DNA from: Vombatus ursinus
Lineage: Eukaryota; Chordata; Mammalia; Diprotodontia; Vombatidae
Length of the DNA stretch: 64,000 bases
Direction: 5' to 3'
NCBI RefSeq assembly: GCF_900497805.2
Contig: NW_020954576.1
Location: forward strand, 76,454,551 to 76,518,550
Shown here: in pieces, positions 53,901 through 64,000 of the stretch
How positions within the stretch are numbered: the stretch's first letter is position 1
Layout: each line of letters begins with the position of its first letter
Notes under the pieces: generated by a model
Seen by the model: the letters and a program-made list of their open reading frames with translations, nothing else
Told to the model about the DNA's origin: nothing
Databases searched by the model: none
Translations under genes and position numbers: made by a program

Positions 53901-54389
53901 TACAGGGCAGGGCTTTTTCTCTTCATACATTTCTTTAGTCATCTCTTTTACATTATTTCTTGCATGTACTTTGGGACTGGTAACATGCATTAGCCTATTA
54001 TGATCTCCATATGTCTCTCTCCATTGCCCTGTGGATGACCTGCAATTTTAATTTTTCAGAGAACGTGGTCTTCAATGACTTAAAGAAAAAAAAAACACAT
54101 GTTTTTATGAGGTTTTTTTTTGTTTCGTTTAATTTTAGGAATAAGGGTTTTTGTTTTAGAGTTTTTGAAATATATCACTCATCTTCCCAAATGCAATCCA
54201 GCCTACTTTCTTCTTCCTGTTGAATTCTAAGTCCAGTTCATTGTTCGTCTATAACATCTATCCAACATATGGATAGATTAGTTCAATGGTCTCTTCATCA
54301 AACTGTATGATACAATTTAGACAGGTCATTTTTCATCCACTTGGTGTTTTTTTTTTCTTTTTTAATGGAGATTATTAGGCCAAAATTGA
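53901..54389. other. Unassigned intergenic sequence
   Basis: T-rich, with no repeat I can name. Confidence 0.35.
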
Positions 54390-55135
54390 GGGAGGTACAG
54401 AAACAATTTAAGGCATGGCCTCCACTATCCAGGAACTCATATAGTATAGTTGAGAAACACATACACACATGAAATAGTTGCAGAATAACAACATATGATT
54501 GCTGAAATGATTGATAGAGATGCTAAATACTTCAGAGTTCAGAGATGGAAGAGATCACTGGGGGGGTCCAGGAAGTTGTTGTTTTTGAGAAGGCACCTCT
54601 TGTATTAGCCTTTTCAGGATGACTAGAATATGAATAGGAAGGTATTTCAGATAGGGAGAACAGCATTAAAAAGGAATAGAATCAAGAATGACCATGACAT
54701 GATTTTGAGCAGTGAGATCTGTCTGATTAGAGTGGAAAGTTGAAGTTGGGGAAGTAGTAGGAGCTAAGACAAGATTACACAGCTAGGGTTAAGTCTGGTT
54801 TTAAAGAACCTTGAATACCAGGCAGAGGAATTTGAACTTCATTCCATAGGGCAAACAGAAGAGGAAGAGAGTGATATTTTAAAGTAAGTATTTTAGGAAA
54901 CATTGTCTGGGAGCGATGACCAAATGAAAGAGAGAAGGAAAAGAGTCAGAGAAGATTTGAAACATCTGTAACTTGAAGGATGGGAAGAGAGGAATTAGAA
55001 TAAGGAAAAAAAAAATTGGGAGAGAAGATGAGGAATTCAGTTTCAGGTTGAAGTTCAGCTGACACGAGGACATAATGACGGGAATCTCCTATAGGCAGTT
55101 GGAAATGAGACTAGAGTTTTTAGGTAAGAGATTGG
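54390..55135 (-). repeat. L2 LINE, antisense
   Basis: GAACCTTGAATACCAGGCAG, then GAATTTGAACTTCATTCCAT, then AATTCAGTTTCAGGTTGAAG and CTATAGGCAGTTGGAAATGA: antisense L2 ORF2 interior, one of the longest L2 stretches here. Confidence 0.7.
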
Positions 55136-55469
55136 GACTAGCATTCAATACCTGTTTATTGAGATGGAGACATGAGGTCAGTTTATAAATGAAAAGTCCT
55201 TCAAAAGTGCTCTGTGGCTGTAAAATGCTTTAGAATGATGCATTTGTTTTTTTACTCATTTATTCAACGCACTACTTAACCACTTTCTTCTGAGCAATGT
55301 CCATAATGCTAGGCCATGGGGAAGATAGAAAGACAAATAAGATACTTTTCTGCCATCATGAAGCAGAAGACCTAAGTTCTAGTCTTAAAATCTAGTATAT
55401 TTCATGACTCTGTTCAAGATTTATAGCCTATTTCCTTGTCGAGGATATGAAAATGGATGATGATGATTT
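55136..55469. other. Unassigned intergenic sequence
   Basis: Possibly more decayed L2/MIR; nothing firm. Confidence 0.3.
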
Positions 55470-55690
55470 TCCTACCTTCACCTCTTAGCATCCCTTTCTT
55501 CCCTTCGAGGTTCAGCTCAAGTACTACCTTTCTCATGCGTGCTTTCAATGCTAGCAATTACCACTGCCTCCCCTTCCCCCAAATCACTTTGTATTTATTC
55601 TGTGTGGGTGCTCTCCTGATTGGTGAGAGTTCACCCTATCTTGCTTTCTGCACATTGGCTGTTTTCCTACTCTCTGTTTTCACTTTTTGC
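55470..55690 (+). repeat. L2 LINE 3' part
   Basis: TCCCTTCGAGGTTCAGCTCA, then AAATCACTTTGTATTTATTC; stops before the tail. Confidence 0.65.
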
Positions 55691-56084
55691 TCTAGGAATA
55701 GTAATCTCAATACTACTATTTAAAAAATATATTTTGCAAATTTTATAAATGAGAAAATTTTGTCTTAAGGTCCAACATAAAATTCCAAAGGGAAGTCTTA
55801 CAAATGGAAAGATAGATTAGAGACTTACAGAAAGCACTTTATACTTCCCTGAGACATGTCGACATACGCACACTAGAGAATATTTTCCAAATTCTAGAAA
55901 AAGCTGTATTCCATGTGGGCATCTTTCATTTCTGTGCAAAACACACACATTAGTATGGTAGATCAAAGACAAACTAGGTAAAACTTTATTTGAAGGTTAT
56001 CAACAGTTACATTAGAAATTCAACTGAATTAAAGAATCATAGAATCAAAGAGACATAGAAAGGATGTAACGGTGAATTGTCCTG
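55691..56084. other. Unassigned intergenic sequence
   Basis: No recognised feature. Confidence 0.4.
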
Positions 56085-56088
56085 TTGT

Positions 56089-56661
56089 TGAGGTTTAGAG
56101 GTTTAGGGGTGCTGGGACCCCAAAATCACAAGACGTGGGTCCTGCCTGAATGAATTGGACCCAAGCCTTCTTTCAGCCAAAGACAAGGTTTATTTGAACA
56201 TCTGTCATATTGGGCAGACTCTTAAGGAGTCTGAATGTTAGTGAGCTATTGGCTAGAATCTGAGCAGTTTAATGGAGACAAGATGGACCTTATATACAGA
56301 AGCACTGTAGGAGGGATCTAGGAGTGGCCTAGTAGTTTAGGGTGCCTGGAGGACGAGGGGTCTAAGGAGGATCTGGATGGGAGTGGCTAGTAAGCTGAGG
56401 TGAACAGAACGCTAGGGACCTGGACCATGGGGCCAAGGGAGAATAGAGTCTAGATAGAATTAAGGGTGGGAAGGAGCGGGAGAGGGGGACATCTGGAGGT
56501 AATAGACAATGGAGGGCTAGGTAACAGAATTGGGAGATTGGGTTTAGGCAATAATGAAAGGGCAGTTGATAGGATTATAGCCTCAGGCGAACCCCAGAGA
56601 TTTGGCCATGTGGGGAAGTCCAGGGTTTTTCCTTTTTGGGGTCCAGATCCCATCCTCATCA
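56089..56661 (-). mobile_element. Solo LTR (573 bp) of the same ERV family
   Basis: Starts TG and ends CA, flanked by 4-bp duplications TTGT (56085-56088, 56662-56665), the length used by gamma-type retroviruses. On the minus strand it holds U3, TATATAA (near 56291-56297), R, AATAAA and U5. It shares most of its length with the ERV copy at 49478-49888 and 51396-51585. U3 holds a partial tandem duplication (about 55 bp, near 56328-56395) that the other copy lacks. A solo LTR implies past recombination between the two LTRs of a provirus. Fossil. Confidence 0.88.
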
Positions 56662-57435
56662 TTGTGACTCTATTGGACCTTTTACACAAACTGGTTGGTT
56701 ATCCAGCAATTCTCTGGACTTCAGGAAAATGACATTTTAAGATTTTCATTTCCTTCCAATGAACTCCTGCATCCCTACTGTCCTGTCCCAATAGCAATTG
56801 CTCTCAGGAAAAAGTATGACTACTGAAAATATTCTTTGTTGAATGGTTTCTCCTTGATCTGCCTAAAAAATGTTCTAGGGAATTTTTGTTCCCTGAATAT
56901 TCTCCTTACAAAATTCCCTTCTGGCTGTCTTAAGTTGCTCTCATACCATCTTCCAGGAGAAACCAGCATGGAGTATAGCTAGAACACTGGTCTGGGAGTC
57001 AGAACACCTGGGCTCCCAATAAAATTTGACCAAGTGATTCTTGTACAAAATCTGTCACTTCGCATGTGGTGAGATGGGGGAAGGCAGAGACTAAGCATTA
57101 ACTCCTCTTCTTTTCCTGTTTAATAGAGCTCTAAGTAGCAATTCTTATGCTCAAGCACCGCACCAAATACCATCTTGTGGGAGGGAGACAAAAACCTTAG
57201 GAAACTGGGAGAACATTCCTAGGGAGGTTGCCACAGAGGGAGAGAGCAGAGCAGAGCCGAGCCAGGCTGGGGAAGACTACATCTAACAGCCATTAAGGCC
57301 AATTTGTCTAACTCACCAGGTACTAAACTCAGCTCTGTTTCTGCCAGCTGAAGGACCATAAATGCTATCCGTACCCTTTAAATTTCAATGCCCTAGGGCA
57401 AATCCTCTGCTGCTTCACCCTAGTATTGCCTATGC
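56662..57435. other. Mostly unassigned, with one MIR fragment
   Basis: A MIR-like head at 56970-57030 (GAACACTGGTCTGGGAGTCA) is the only repeat recognised. Confidence 0.4.
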
Positions 57436-57498
57436 CAGGGATGAGGAACCTGTGGCCTAAGGCCACATGTGGCCAAGGCTGCAGGTTCCCCACCCCTG
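57436..57498. mobile_element. 63-bp hAT-type mini-element, hairpin-forming
   Basis: Ends CAGGGATGAGGAACCTG and (reverse complement) CAGGGGTGGGGAACCTG are inverted repeats, the known end style of hAT/Charlie elements. 8-bp flanks GCCTATGC and GTCTGTGC (57428-57435, 57499-57506) match at 6 of 8 with transitions only. The element is nearly all inverted repeat. Confidence 0.8.
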
Positions 57499-57589
57499 GT
57501 CTGTGCTCTACTTTATATTTGTCCAGCATTTATTCTTGCTAAAGCATTTCTAGATGACACCCTAGCCCTTCCCTCCCCCAAAGAAACCC

Positions 57590-57920
57590 AAAGTTCCCAA
57601 GCAGCAGTGTTGGTATTCACATAGCATGGCTATAAATTATGCCCGGCATGTTCATTTTCAGTTTAAATGTGTTCTTATCCCAGAGGAGCAACTAATGGCG
57701 TCAAGTTAGTGATGTGAAAAAAAACCTGCCGCTACAATGGCCATAGATTAATGAAATGGCAGTCATGGATGTGGTGGCAGCAATAAATTGTCAGTGATGG
57801 GTGACATGGATTTTAAATGATGCTCTCAAAATTCCCCCCCTGCCCATTATTTTCCCAGAATGTTGCTTGGTAAATATTTAGCTTTACTTAATGTTTGCTT
57901 TCCATTAAGGATTGAAGTCA
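57590..57920. promoter_or_regulatory. Candidate conserved non-coding segment
   Basis: Repeat-free 330 bp with words such as ATAGATTAATGAAATGG, AATAAATTGTCAGTGATGG and TTTAAATGATGC, typical of developmental enhancers in composition. Pattern-based only. Confidence 0.3.
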
Positions 57921-58159
57921 GCAGGGCTATTTCCACTTAGAAAACTGGAAGTCTGGGTAAGAGACACTTGGGTCTATCATGCTTTTTCAACAAGGCAGGT
58001 CATGAAATGTCATGATCCAGGATCATCACTGCTTGATCAATCGCAGTCAAGTTTGCAAATGCAAGATTCTCTTGATGAAATATACTCATTTGGAACCCAA
58101 GTTACTATGCCCCTAAAGTCTCCTTTGTGCCTTTATTCTGAGGAATTAAAAAATAAGAA
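57921..58159. other. Unassigned intergenic sequence
   Basis: A 112-residue + strand frame begins at 57912 and runs into the following SINE; not supported as a gene. Confidence 0.4.
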
Positions 58160-58490
58160 GCATAGATGTAAGGCTGGAAGGAACCTTGGAAATAATTCAA
58201 TCAATCCCACTGATTTTACAGATGAGGAAACTGAATCTCAGAGGGGTTAAGTGGACTGCCTAAGGTCACATGGCAAGTGGCATGGATGAATGAATGAAAA
58301 AAAAACCACTTATTAAGCACTGACTATTGGCCAATTTCAGGGTATACAAACACAAGGAAGCACAGATAGCCCCCGCCCTTAAAGACTTGAAGGGAGTAGG
58401 AGTCAGGAAGGAATATTTTGGATTGGAGATACAGATTTGAACACTGGTCTTCTGACTCAAAATCCAATGCCCTTTGCCCTGCACCACCCA
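58160..58490 (-). repeat. MIR/THER1-type SINE, antisense, split by an L2 tail
   Basis: SINE parts: GGCTGGAAGGAACCTTGGAA and ACAGATGAGGAAACTGAATC (58160-58285), then GATACAGATTTGAACACTGG (58400-58490). Between them is an antisense L2 3' end: CCACTTATTAAGCACTGACT and CCCGCCCTTAAAGACTTGAA. Confidence 0.7.
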
Positions 58491-58709
58491 ACCCTAGGAG
58501 AAGATACTCATTTAAAAAACTTTTAATTAAGAGGCCATTGCCTGTAAGTCTCCATGGTAATGCTTAAAGCTTCATTGAAAGTATTGGATTAACAAAACGG
58601 TTGCTATACATACTCCAGATTCCTCTAAGTATCATAGATGTGGAAGGGAGACAAAGTGATTATGCTCTGTTTACTTTCAAAAGAAAGAGGACCAAGAGAG
58701 GAAGGGGGT

Positions 58710-58942
58710 AGGCATTTACATAGTGTTTACTATGTGCCAGGCATTGTGCTGAGGTGTTTTTTAATTATCTCATTTGATCCTTGCAACAGCACCTGCGAAG
58801 TAGATGCTGTTATTATTCTCATTTTTCACTTGAGAAAACTGAGGCAAACAGAGGTTAAGTGACTTGCCTGTGGCTGGATCTGAGCTCAGGTCATCCTGAC
58901 TTCAGGACCAGAATTGCCTCCATTGTGCCATCTAACTGTCAA
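58710..58942 (-). repeat. MIR-type SINE, antisense, near full length
   Basis: TGTTTACTATGTGCCAGGCA, then TTATCTCATTTGATCCTTGC, then GAGAAAACTGAGGCAAACAG, then CCATTGTGCCATCTAACTG. Confidence 0.85.
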
Positions 58943-58944
58943 AG

Positions 58945-59065
58945 ATGGAGACAGAGAGACAAAGACATTTGCTCAAAGTTACCTGGTAAGCCGACAGGGA
59001 ACATCAGAAAGGAACCCTTCTGATTTGAAAGCCAGAATCTTACCCTTTTCACTGTGCTTCAATAT
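58945..59065 (-). repeat. MIR-type SINE fragment, antisense
   Basis: GGAGACAGAGAGACAAAGAC, then TTGCTCAAAGTTACCTGGTA. Confidence 0.45.
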
Positions 59066-59194
59066 GCTGGGCACCCTTATGTTTCCAACATTGCTATAGA
59101 AAGTTGATCCAGTTCAAAGAAATGTGGACTCTATCTCAACACAGGGTACAGGCCATATTTGAGAATACCACATTTTTCTCTTGAGTCTTCTTAC

Positions 59195-59455
59195 AGTCTA
59201 TAATCTGGCTTCCAGTTTTCAACTTCCTCATGGATAAAATGAGATTGGACTAGTTTCTACAGCCCCTTCCAGGGATAGCCTACTATGATTGTAGTTCCAT
59301 AATACTATTGCTATAGTTAAGTTAACAATTTCTTTATGGTATAGTGGAAAGTACACTAGCCTGAGCATCAGGATGCCTGGTCACTAACTGGCTCTTTGAC
59401 CGTGGGCAAATCATTTCTATTCTTTGGGCTTTAGTTTTCTCCTCTTTAATTCTAC
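59195..59455 (+). repeat. Two MIR-type SINE fragments
   Basis: First (to 59295): CTTCCTCATGGATAAAATGA, then GCCCCTTCCAGGGATAGCCT. Second (59330-59455): GTATAGTGGAAAGTACACTA, then TTGACCGTGGGCAAATCATT. Confidence 0.6.
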
Positions 59456-59829
59456 ACATAGACACATACAAACATACACATGCAAATATCTAAAACCAGG
59501 GTTCGAACTAAGGTTGGAACATTTTGCATGATGTTGTGTGTTCAGAGGTTGAGGTGAGTACTAACTGATGGAGAGAATGCTGAGGTAGCACTGGGGCCAG
59601 AGCCATTTTAGGAGAGTCACATGGTTCTTGAGTCTCTTTGGAAGAAAAATGTGGAAGGAGAGAGATCAACTTGCAGGAAAAACTGGCTCCTCAATATGTC
59701 CTTGATTTCCAGCTTGCCTCTCTAGAGACTTTGGAGATGAAAGCTCTCTTTGAATGAGATCAAGCCCCCTTCTTTTGGTTTGAGCTGAGATTTCATCTCA
59801 CTTACATTTAAAGAACTCGTTCACTCTTT
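59456..59829. other. Unassigned intergenic sequence
   Basis: No recognised feature. Confidence 0.4.
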
Positions 59830-60644
59830 TTTCAGAAAACAAGTTTTTATTATTATTTTCAGTTTCTTACATCACCATACCTATTCCAAGTATCCTTCCC
59901 CTTCTCTCCCTCCCAGATAGCCATCCCATATGACAAATAGTATTTTTTTTTCGGAGAAGAAAAAAAAAACAGTACAACTGATGCATTAAAAAAAAAGTCT
60001 GAAAACATGTGCAATGTGTAACACCTGTGGGCTTTATTTGAGTCCTGATTGATTTTAATAATTTTGTTACATTTTTTTTGGTGTGTAGTTCTTTCCATTT
60101 ACATTGTTTTAGTTACTGTGTACATTGTTTTCTTTGCTCATTTCACTCTGCATCTGTTCTTTCTGTGCATCTCTCTACTCATCACATATTTCATGTGTTA
60201 CACTGCAGTAATATTACTTTATATTCATGTACCACAGTTTGTGTAACCATTCCCAAATCAGTGGGTATCTACTTTGTTTTCAGTTCTTAGCTATCACAAA
60301 AATGACTGCTATAAATATTTTGGAGTATTTATAGATTTTTTTCTTATTGATGGCTTCCTTGGGGTATAAGCCCAATAATGGAGTCTCTGGTTCAAAGGGT
60401 ATGGACATTTCAATCATTTTATTTGCATAATTCCAAATTGTTTTCCAAAATGGTTGTACCATTTCAAGCTCCACCAACAATTTATTAACATGCCTATCCT
60501 TTCACAACCCCTCCAACACTGACTATTGCCATTTTTTATAATTTTGGAAAATTTGCAAGATATGAAGTAAAACCTCAGGGTTGTTTTGATGTACATTTCT
60601 CTTATTTATTTGGATATTTTGTTCATGTGGTTATTAATACTTTG

Positions 60645-60752
60645 CATTTTTTTTGTTTTTTGATGAGGCAATTAGAGTTAAGTGACTTGCCCAGGGTCAC
60701 ACAGCTAGTAAGTGTCAAGTGTCTCAGGCTGGATTTGAACTCAGGCCTTGCT
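60645..60752 (-). mobile_element. WSINE1-type SINE, antisense, 5'-truncated, inside L1
   Basis: T-rich start, GAGGCAATTAGAGTTAAGTG, then GGGTCACACAGCTAGTAAGT, then GGCTGGATTTGAACTCAGGC; the tRNA-like head is missing. Confidence 0.88.
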
Positions 60753-60807
60753 GTTTGCAGTTCTTTTAAGAACTCCAATAGATCATTTATCTATTGGAGA
60801 ATTGTGT

Positions 60808-60945
60808 ACATACGCACACATATACACACATACATATAGCTAGATAATATCCATATATATGGAGATATGTGTATGTATGTGTATATGTACATAAATATAT
60901 GTATATGTATGTAAGTATATGTGTGTATATATATATATATGCATA
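60808..60945. repeat. (CATA)n/(TATG)n microsatellite inside L1
   Basis: ACATACGCACACATATACAC, then ATGTGTATGTATGTGTATAT and TATATATATATATATGCATA. Confidence 0.92.
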
Positions 60946-63179
60946 TATATTCATATCTTGGATACCAAACCCTTATTAAAGAAGTTTGGTACAAAGATTT
61001 TTTCCCATTCAATCATTTTCTGACCTGTCCTAGATGCATTAATGTTGTCTGTGCAAAAGCTTTTCAGTTTCAAGTAATCAAAGTTAACCTTTTTTACCTT
61101 TTGTAAATGCTTCTGTCTCGTTTGGTTAATAGCATATCTTTTACTTATAGCTGTGAGAGGTATATTATCTGTTTCTCTTCTTATTTTTTTACAGCATGAT
61201 CTTTATTATCAAGGTCATGTATCCATTTAGACTATATTGTAGAATATGGCGTAAAGTGTTGGTCTAAGCCTAATTTCTGCCAGATTACTTTGCAGTTTTC
61301 CCAGCACTTTTTATCAAGAGAAAGTTTTTGCTAGGTAATGTTTTCCATTTTATCAAACACTGGATTACTGAATTCTATTGTTGCTGAGTCTCCCTTATCT
61401 GGTCTGTTCCATTGATATGTCTCTCTATTCTTTAACCAACACCAAGTGATCTTGATGACTGCGGCTTTATAATATAGTCTGAAGTCAGGAAGTGCTATTT
61501 TTCTTTTGTCACTACTTCTTTTCATCATTTCCCTTGATGGTCTAGATCTTTTCTTTTTCCAAATTAATTTTATATTATTTTATCAAGTTCTATAAAGTAT
61601 CTCCTTGGTAATTTGATTGGCATAGCATTAAAAGTATAAATTAATTTTGGTAGTATTATTTTTACCCTATTGGTATGACCTATCCATAAGCACTGAATAG
61701 TTCTCCAACTATTTCAGTTGTTCTTTATTTCTTTAAGGAACACTTTGTAATTGAATCTCTACAAGTTTTTGCGTGCTTTGCGAGGTTTATCCCTAGATAT
61801 TTTATGCATTTTGTAGTTATTTGGAATGGGATTTCCCTTTTTATGACTGCTTCTTGTGTTTTGCTGTTATTGTATAGAAATACTGTTGATATTTCAGGAT
61901 TTATTTTGTTGCCTGTAACTTTGCTAATTCCCTAGGATTTTCTAAGTAAATCATTATATTGTCAGCAAACAGGGATAGCCTTATCTCCTTTTTATTTACC
62001 TACAGTCCTTTAATATCTTTTTCTTGTCTAATTGCTATTTCTAGCATTTTCAGAACTATATCAAATAATAGTGAGGAGAATGGGCATACCCCCATTGCAT
62101 ATGATTCTGCATTTGGTTTTAGATATATGCTTCTTATGATATGAAAAAAGTCCCTCTATGCTTATACTCTGTATTGTTTTTAGTGTAAGAGTGTTGTACT
62201 TTAACAAAGGCTTTTTCACATCTACTGAGATGATCATGTGTTTTTGAATGTTTTGAGTTTAATATGATTAATTATATCAATTGTTTTCCTAATGTTGAAC
62301 TACCCTTGCACTGCTGATATGCATCCCACTTGATCACAATGAGTAATTTCTTGAATAAAACTACTATAGTCTGTTTGATAGAATATTATTTAAAATTTTT
62401 GAGTCGGTGTTCATGTTGGCTTATAGTATTTTCTGTGTTTTATCTTTCTCTGATTTAGGTATTAGGATTTTATTTGTCTCACAAAATGATTCTGGAAGGA
62501 TTTCTTAATTTTTGAGATTAATTTGTGAAGTGTGGGTACTAATTGTTCTCTAAAAGTTTGATGGAATTCTTCTGTGAATCCATCAGGACAGGAGTTTTTT
62601 CTGTGGCAGTCCTCTTACAGCTAGATTTATTTTTTTTCTGAGATTGAGATATCTGGTCCTCTAGTAGTTTGGTTATTTTATATTTTTGAAGGTATTCTAT
62701 TTCTTCACAGTTTTGTTAGCATATATCTATGCTTAATATGTTCTGATTATTTTTATTTCTTATGGCTTTGCTGTGATTTTGCCTTGATCACTTAACTATT
62801 TTATTGATTTGATTTTCTGTTCTTTTTTATCAGATTAGCTAAGAGTTTATCAATTTCAGTCTTTTCAAAGAAACAGCTTTTAGCTTTATTTCCCCTCTAA
62901 TTTTTAATATCTCACCTTTTTATGTAATTTTAGGTTTATTTGTTGATTTTCTAATTTTTAAAATACAATTCACTTCATTAATTTTCTCTTTTTCTGTTTT
63001 GTTAATGAATGTTTGTAAGGGTATGATTCCCTGCCCCCTCGCTCAAGACTGCTTTAGCTGCATCCCAGGAATTTTGTTATATTGTTTCATCATTATCACT
63101 CTCTTTAACATAGTTATTGTTTCTATGATTTATTCTTTGACCCATTGTTTAAATTTCATTATTAAGTCTCTATTTGGGA

Positions 63180-63882
63180 GACCTTTCTTTCTTTCCTTCC
63201 TTCTTTCCTCCTTTCTTCTTTCTTTTCTTTCCTTTCTTTCCCCTCCTGTCCCCTTTCCTCCCTCTCCTCTGCCCACATACGATATCATACCCTTCCCTTT
63301 GGATACTGTGCCCAAAGGAATGTAAATTTTGGTTGCTGAAACTTCACAAGATAACTTGGGGTTTATGGGCTAGATTTTTTTCTTAAGGACCCTGCCTTAA
63401 ACCCAAATAACTCTGGCTATCCTTGATTGGCCAACCATGGGTCCCAGACCAATCCCCACTTTGTCACTGTTTGGGGCATGATTGGCAAAGAGTGAAAAAC
63501 AGCAATTGTTTCTGTTTTGGTCAGAAACCCTAAGGGTCTTCCCCTCCCAGATTGAATTTTTTTTTTTTGACTAGGTAAAAGAGGTTATTCTCTACCTCAT
63601 TTCTTACCTACCCTTAATCACTGAATGAGTGTTGCCTCAGTCAAACTGAGACCTGTTAAAGATCTTAGCTTAATAAGGTCAAGCTTGGTCACCCACTGCA
63701 TCCAGGGCCATCTCCACTGGTACTGATCTATATCTTACCACTGGACCAAGATAGCTCGGAGGAGAAAGAGGCTGGTGACTTTGCACAGCCCTCCCTCACT
63801 TAAATCCAATTCACTTGCAAGTAATAGTATCACCTTCCTGATGTCATGGTCCTCTTCAAGAATGAAGGAAAAACAATAACAA
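63180..63882 (+). mobile_element. 703-bp retroposon-like insertion of unassigned family in L1
   Basis: Flanked by perfect 12-bp direct repeats CTCTATTTGGGA (63168-63179, 63883-63894). The left end is a (TTTC/TTCC)n tract to about 63250. The right part reads GGTGTTGCCTCAGTC-like text (GAGTGTTGCCTCAGTCAAAC), then CCTGATGTCATGGTCCTCTT, then CAAGAATGAAGGAAAAACAA and an AACAATAACAA tail. The AAC-rich tail and variable-length duplication fit an RTE-type non-LTR retroposon. I recall this sequence as a common marsupial repeat but cannot name it firmly. Confidence 0.7.
63185..63250. repeat. (TTTC/TTCC)n pyrimidine tract
   Basis: CTTTCTTTCCTTCCTTCTTT and similar; gives low-complexity open frames on both strands. 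Confidence 0.92.
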
Positions 63883-64000
63883 CTCTATTTGGGAACTGTA
63901 TCTTTTGTTTATAATTCCTGAACCAATTTCTATTTTTATTGCATTATGGTCTGTAAAGGATGTATGAACTATTTGTGCCTTTTTAAACATTTGTTTGCAA

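Larger units (their letters stand above)
59830..64000 (-). mobile_element. L1 LINE, minus strand (ORF2 and 3' UTR), runs off the window
   Basis: The minus strand encodes ORF2 remnants: the C-terminal region (61331-61528: LPDFRLYYKAAVIKITWCWL, then YQWNRPD) and the reverse-transcriptase core (near 61948-61980 the strand reads a decayed FADD-like motif followed by MIYLENP). The 3' UTR is at the low-coordinate end. Stops occur throughout, so it is dead. It is interrupted by a SINE (60645-60752), a microsatellite (60808-60945) and a 703-bp element (63180-63882). Confidence 0.88.

Noticed and set aside
56085-56665. Solo LTR and the ERV copy at 49.5-51.6 kb as the two ends of one provirus
   Set aside because: The solo LTR has its own 4-bp duplications, the other copy has 14-bp duplications and a poly(A) tail, and the sequence between them consists of unrelated repeats; two separate insertions fit better.

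Overview
The window is eukaryotic and mammalian, almost certainly marsupial. It is dense in a tRNA/CORE-type SINE with an RTE-like tail (here called MAR1-type), a shorter poly(A)-tailed CORE-SINE (WSINE1-type), marsupial-style L1 3' ends, and ancient L2, L3/CR1 and MIR/THER1 fossils. The WSINE1-type copies suggest an Australian lineage, but that is inference. Repeat family names come from recall of consensus features, not from a database search.

One protein-coding gene is supported: the 3' end of KIF26B on the + strand. Three coding exons (6914-7116, 7770-7920, 13729-13877) join in phase and encode the last ~167 residues of this atypical kinesin-11 family protein. A 3' UTR follows, with a polyadenylation signal at 14571. 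Positions 1-6913 are intron. From about 14.6 kb to the end the window is intergenic. In human the next gene is SMYD3, convergent, but I found no exon of it here.

Layout. 1-6.9 kb: intron carrying a striking inverted duplication (742-bp arms, 9 mismatches, no indels, 1.6-kb spacer). 6.9-14.6 kb: KIF26B exons, introns with SINEs and a 5'-truncated L1, and 3' UTR. 14.6-22 kb: repeat-poor sequence that may hold an extended 3' UTR and regulatory elements. 22-49 kb: nested SINE/L2/L3/L1 fossils, a 33-base G run and several microsatellites. 49.4-51.6 kb: a retroviral fossil with the structure of a reverse-transcribed, polyadenylated RNA (starts at the expected cap site, ends in poly(A), flanked by a 14-bp target duplication), so probably mobilised by L1. 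51.6-59.8 kb: MIRs, two hAT-type mini-elements, an old L1/HAL1 fragment holding a young SINE, and a solo LTR related to the retroviral fossil. 59.8-64 kb: a large minus-strand L1 (ORF2 and 3' UTR) interrupted by a SINE and by a 703-bp element with a 12-bp target duplication.

No tRNA, rRNA, CRISPR or prokaryotic feature is present. Most open frames in the window are chance or lie in repeats.
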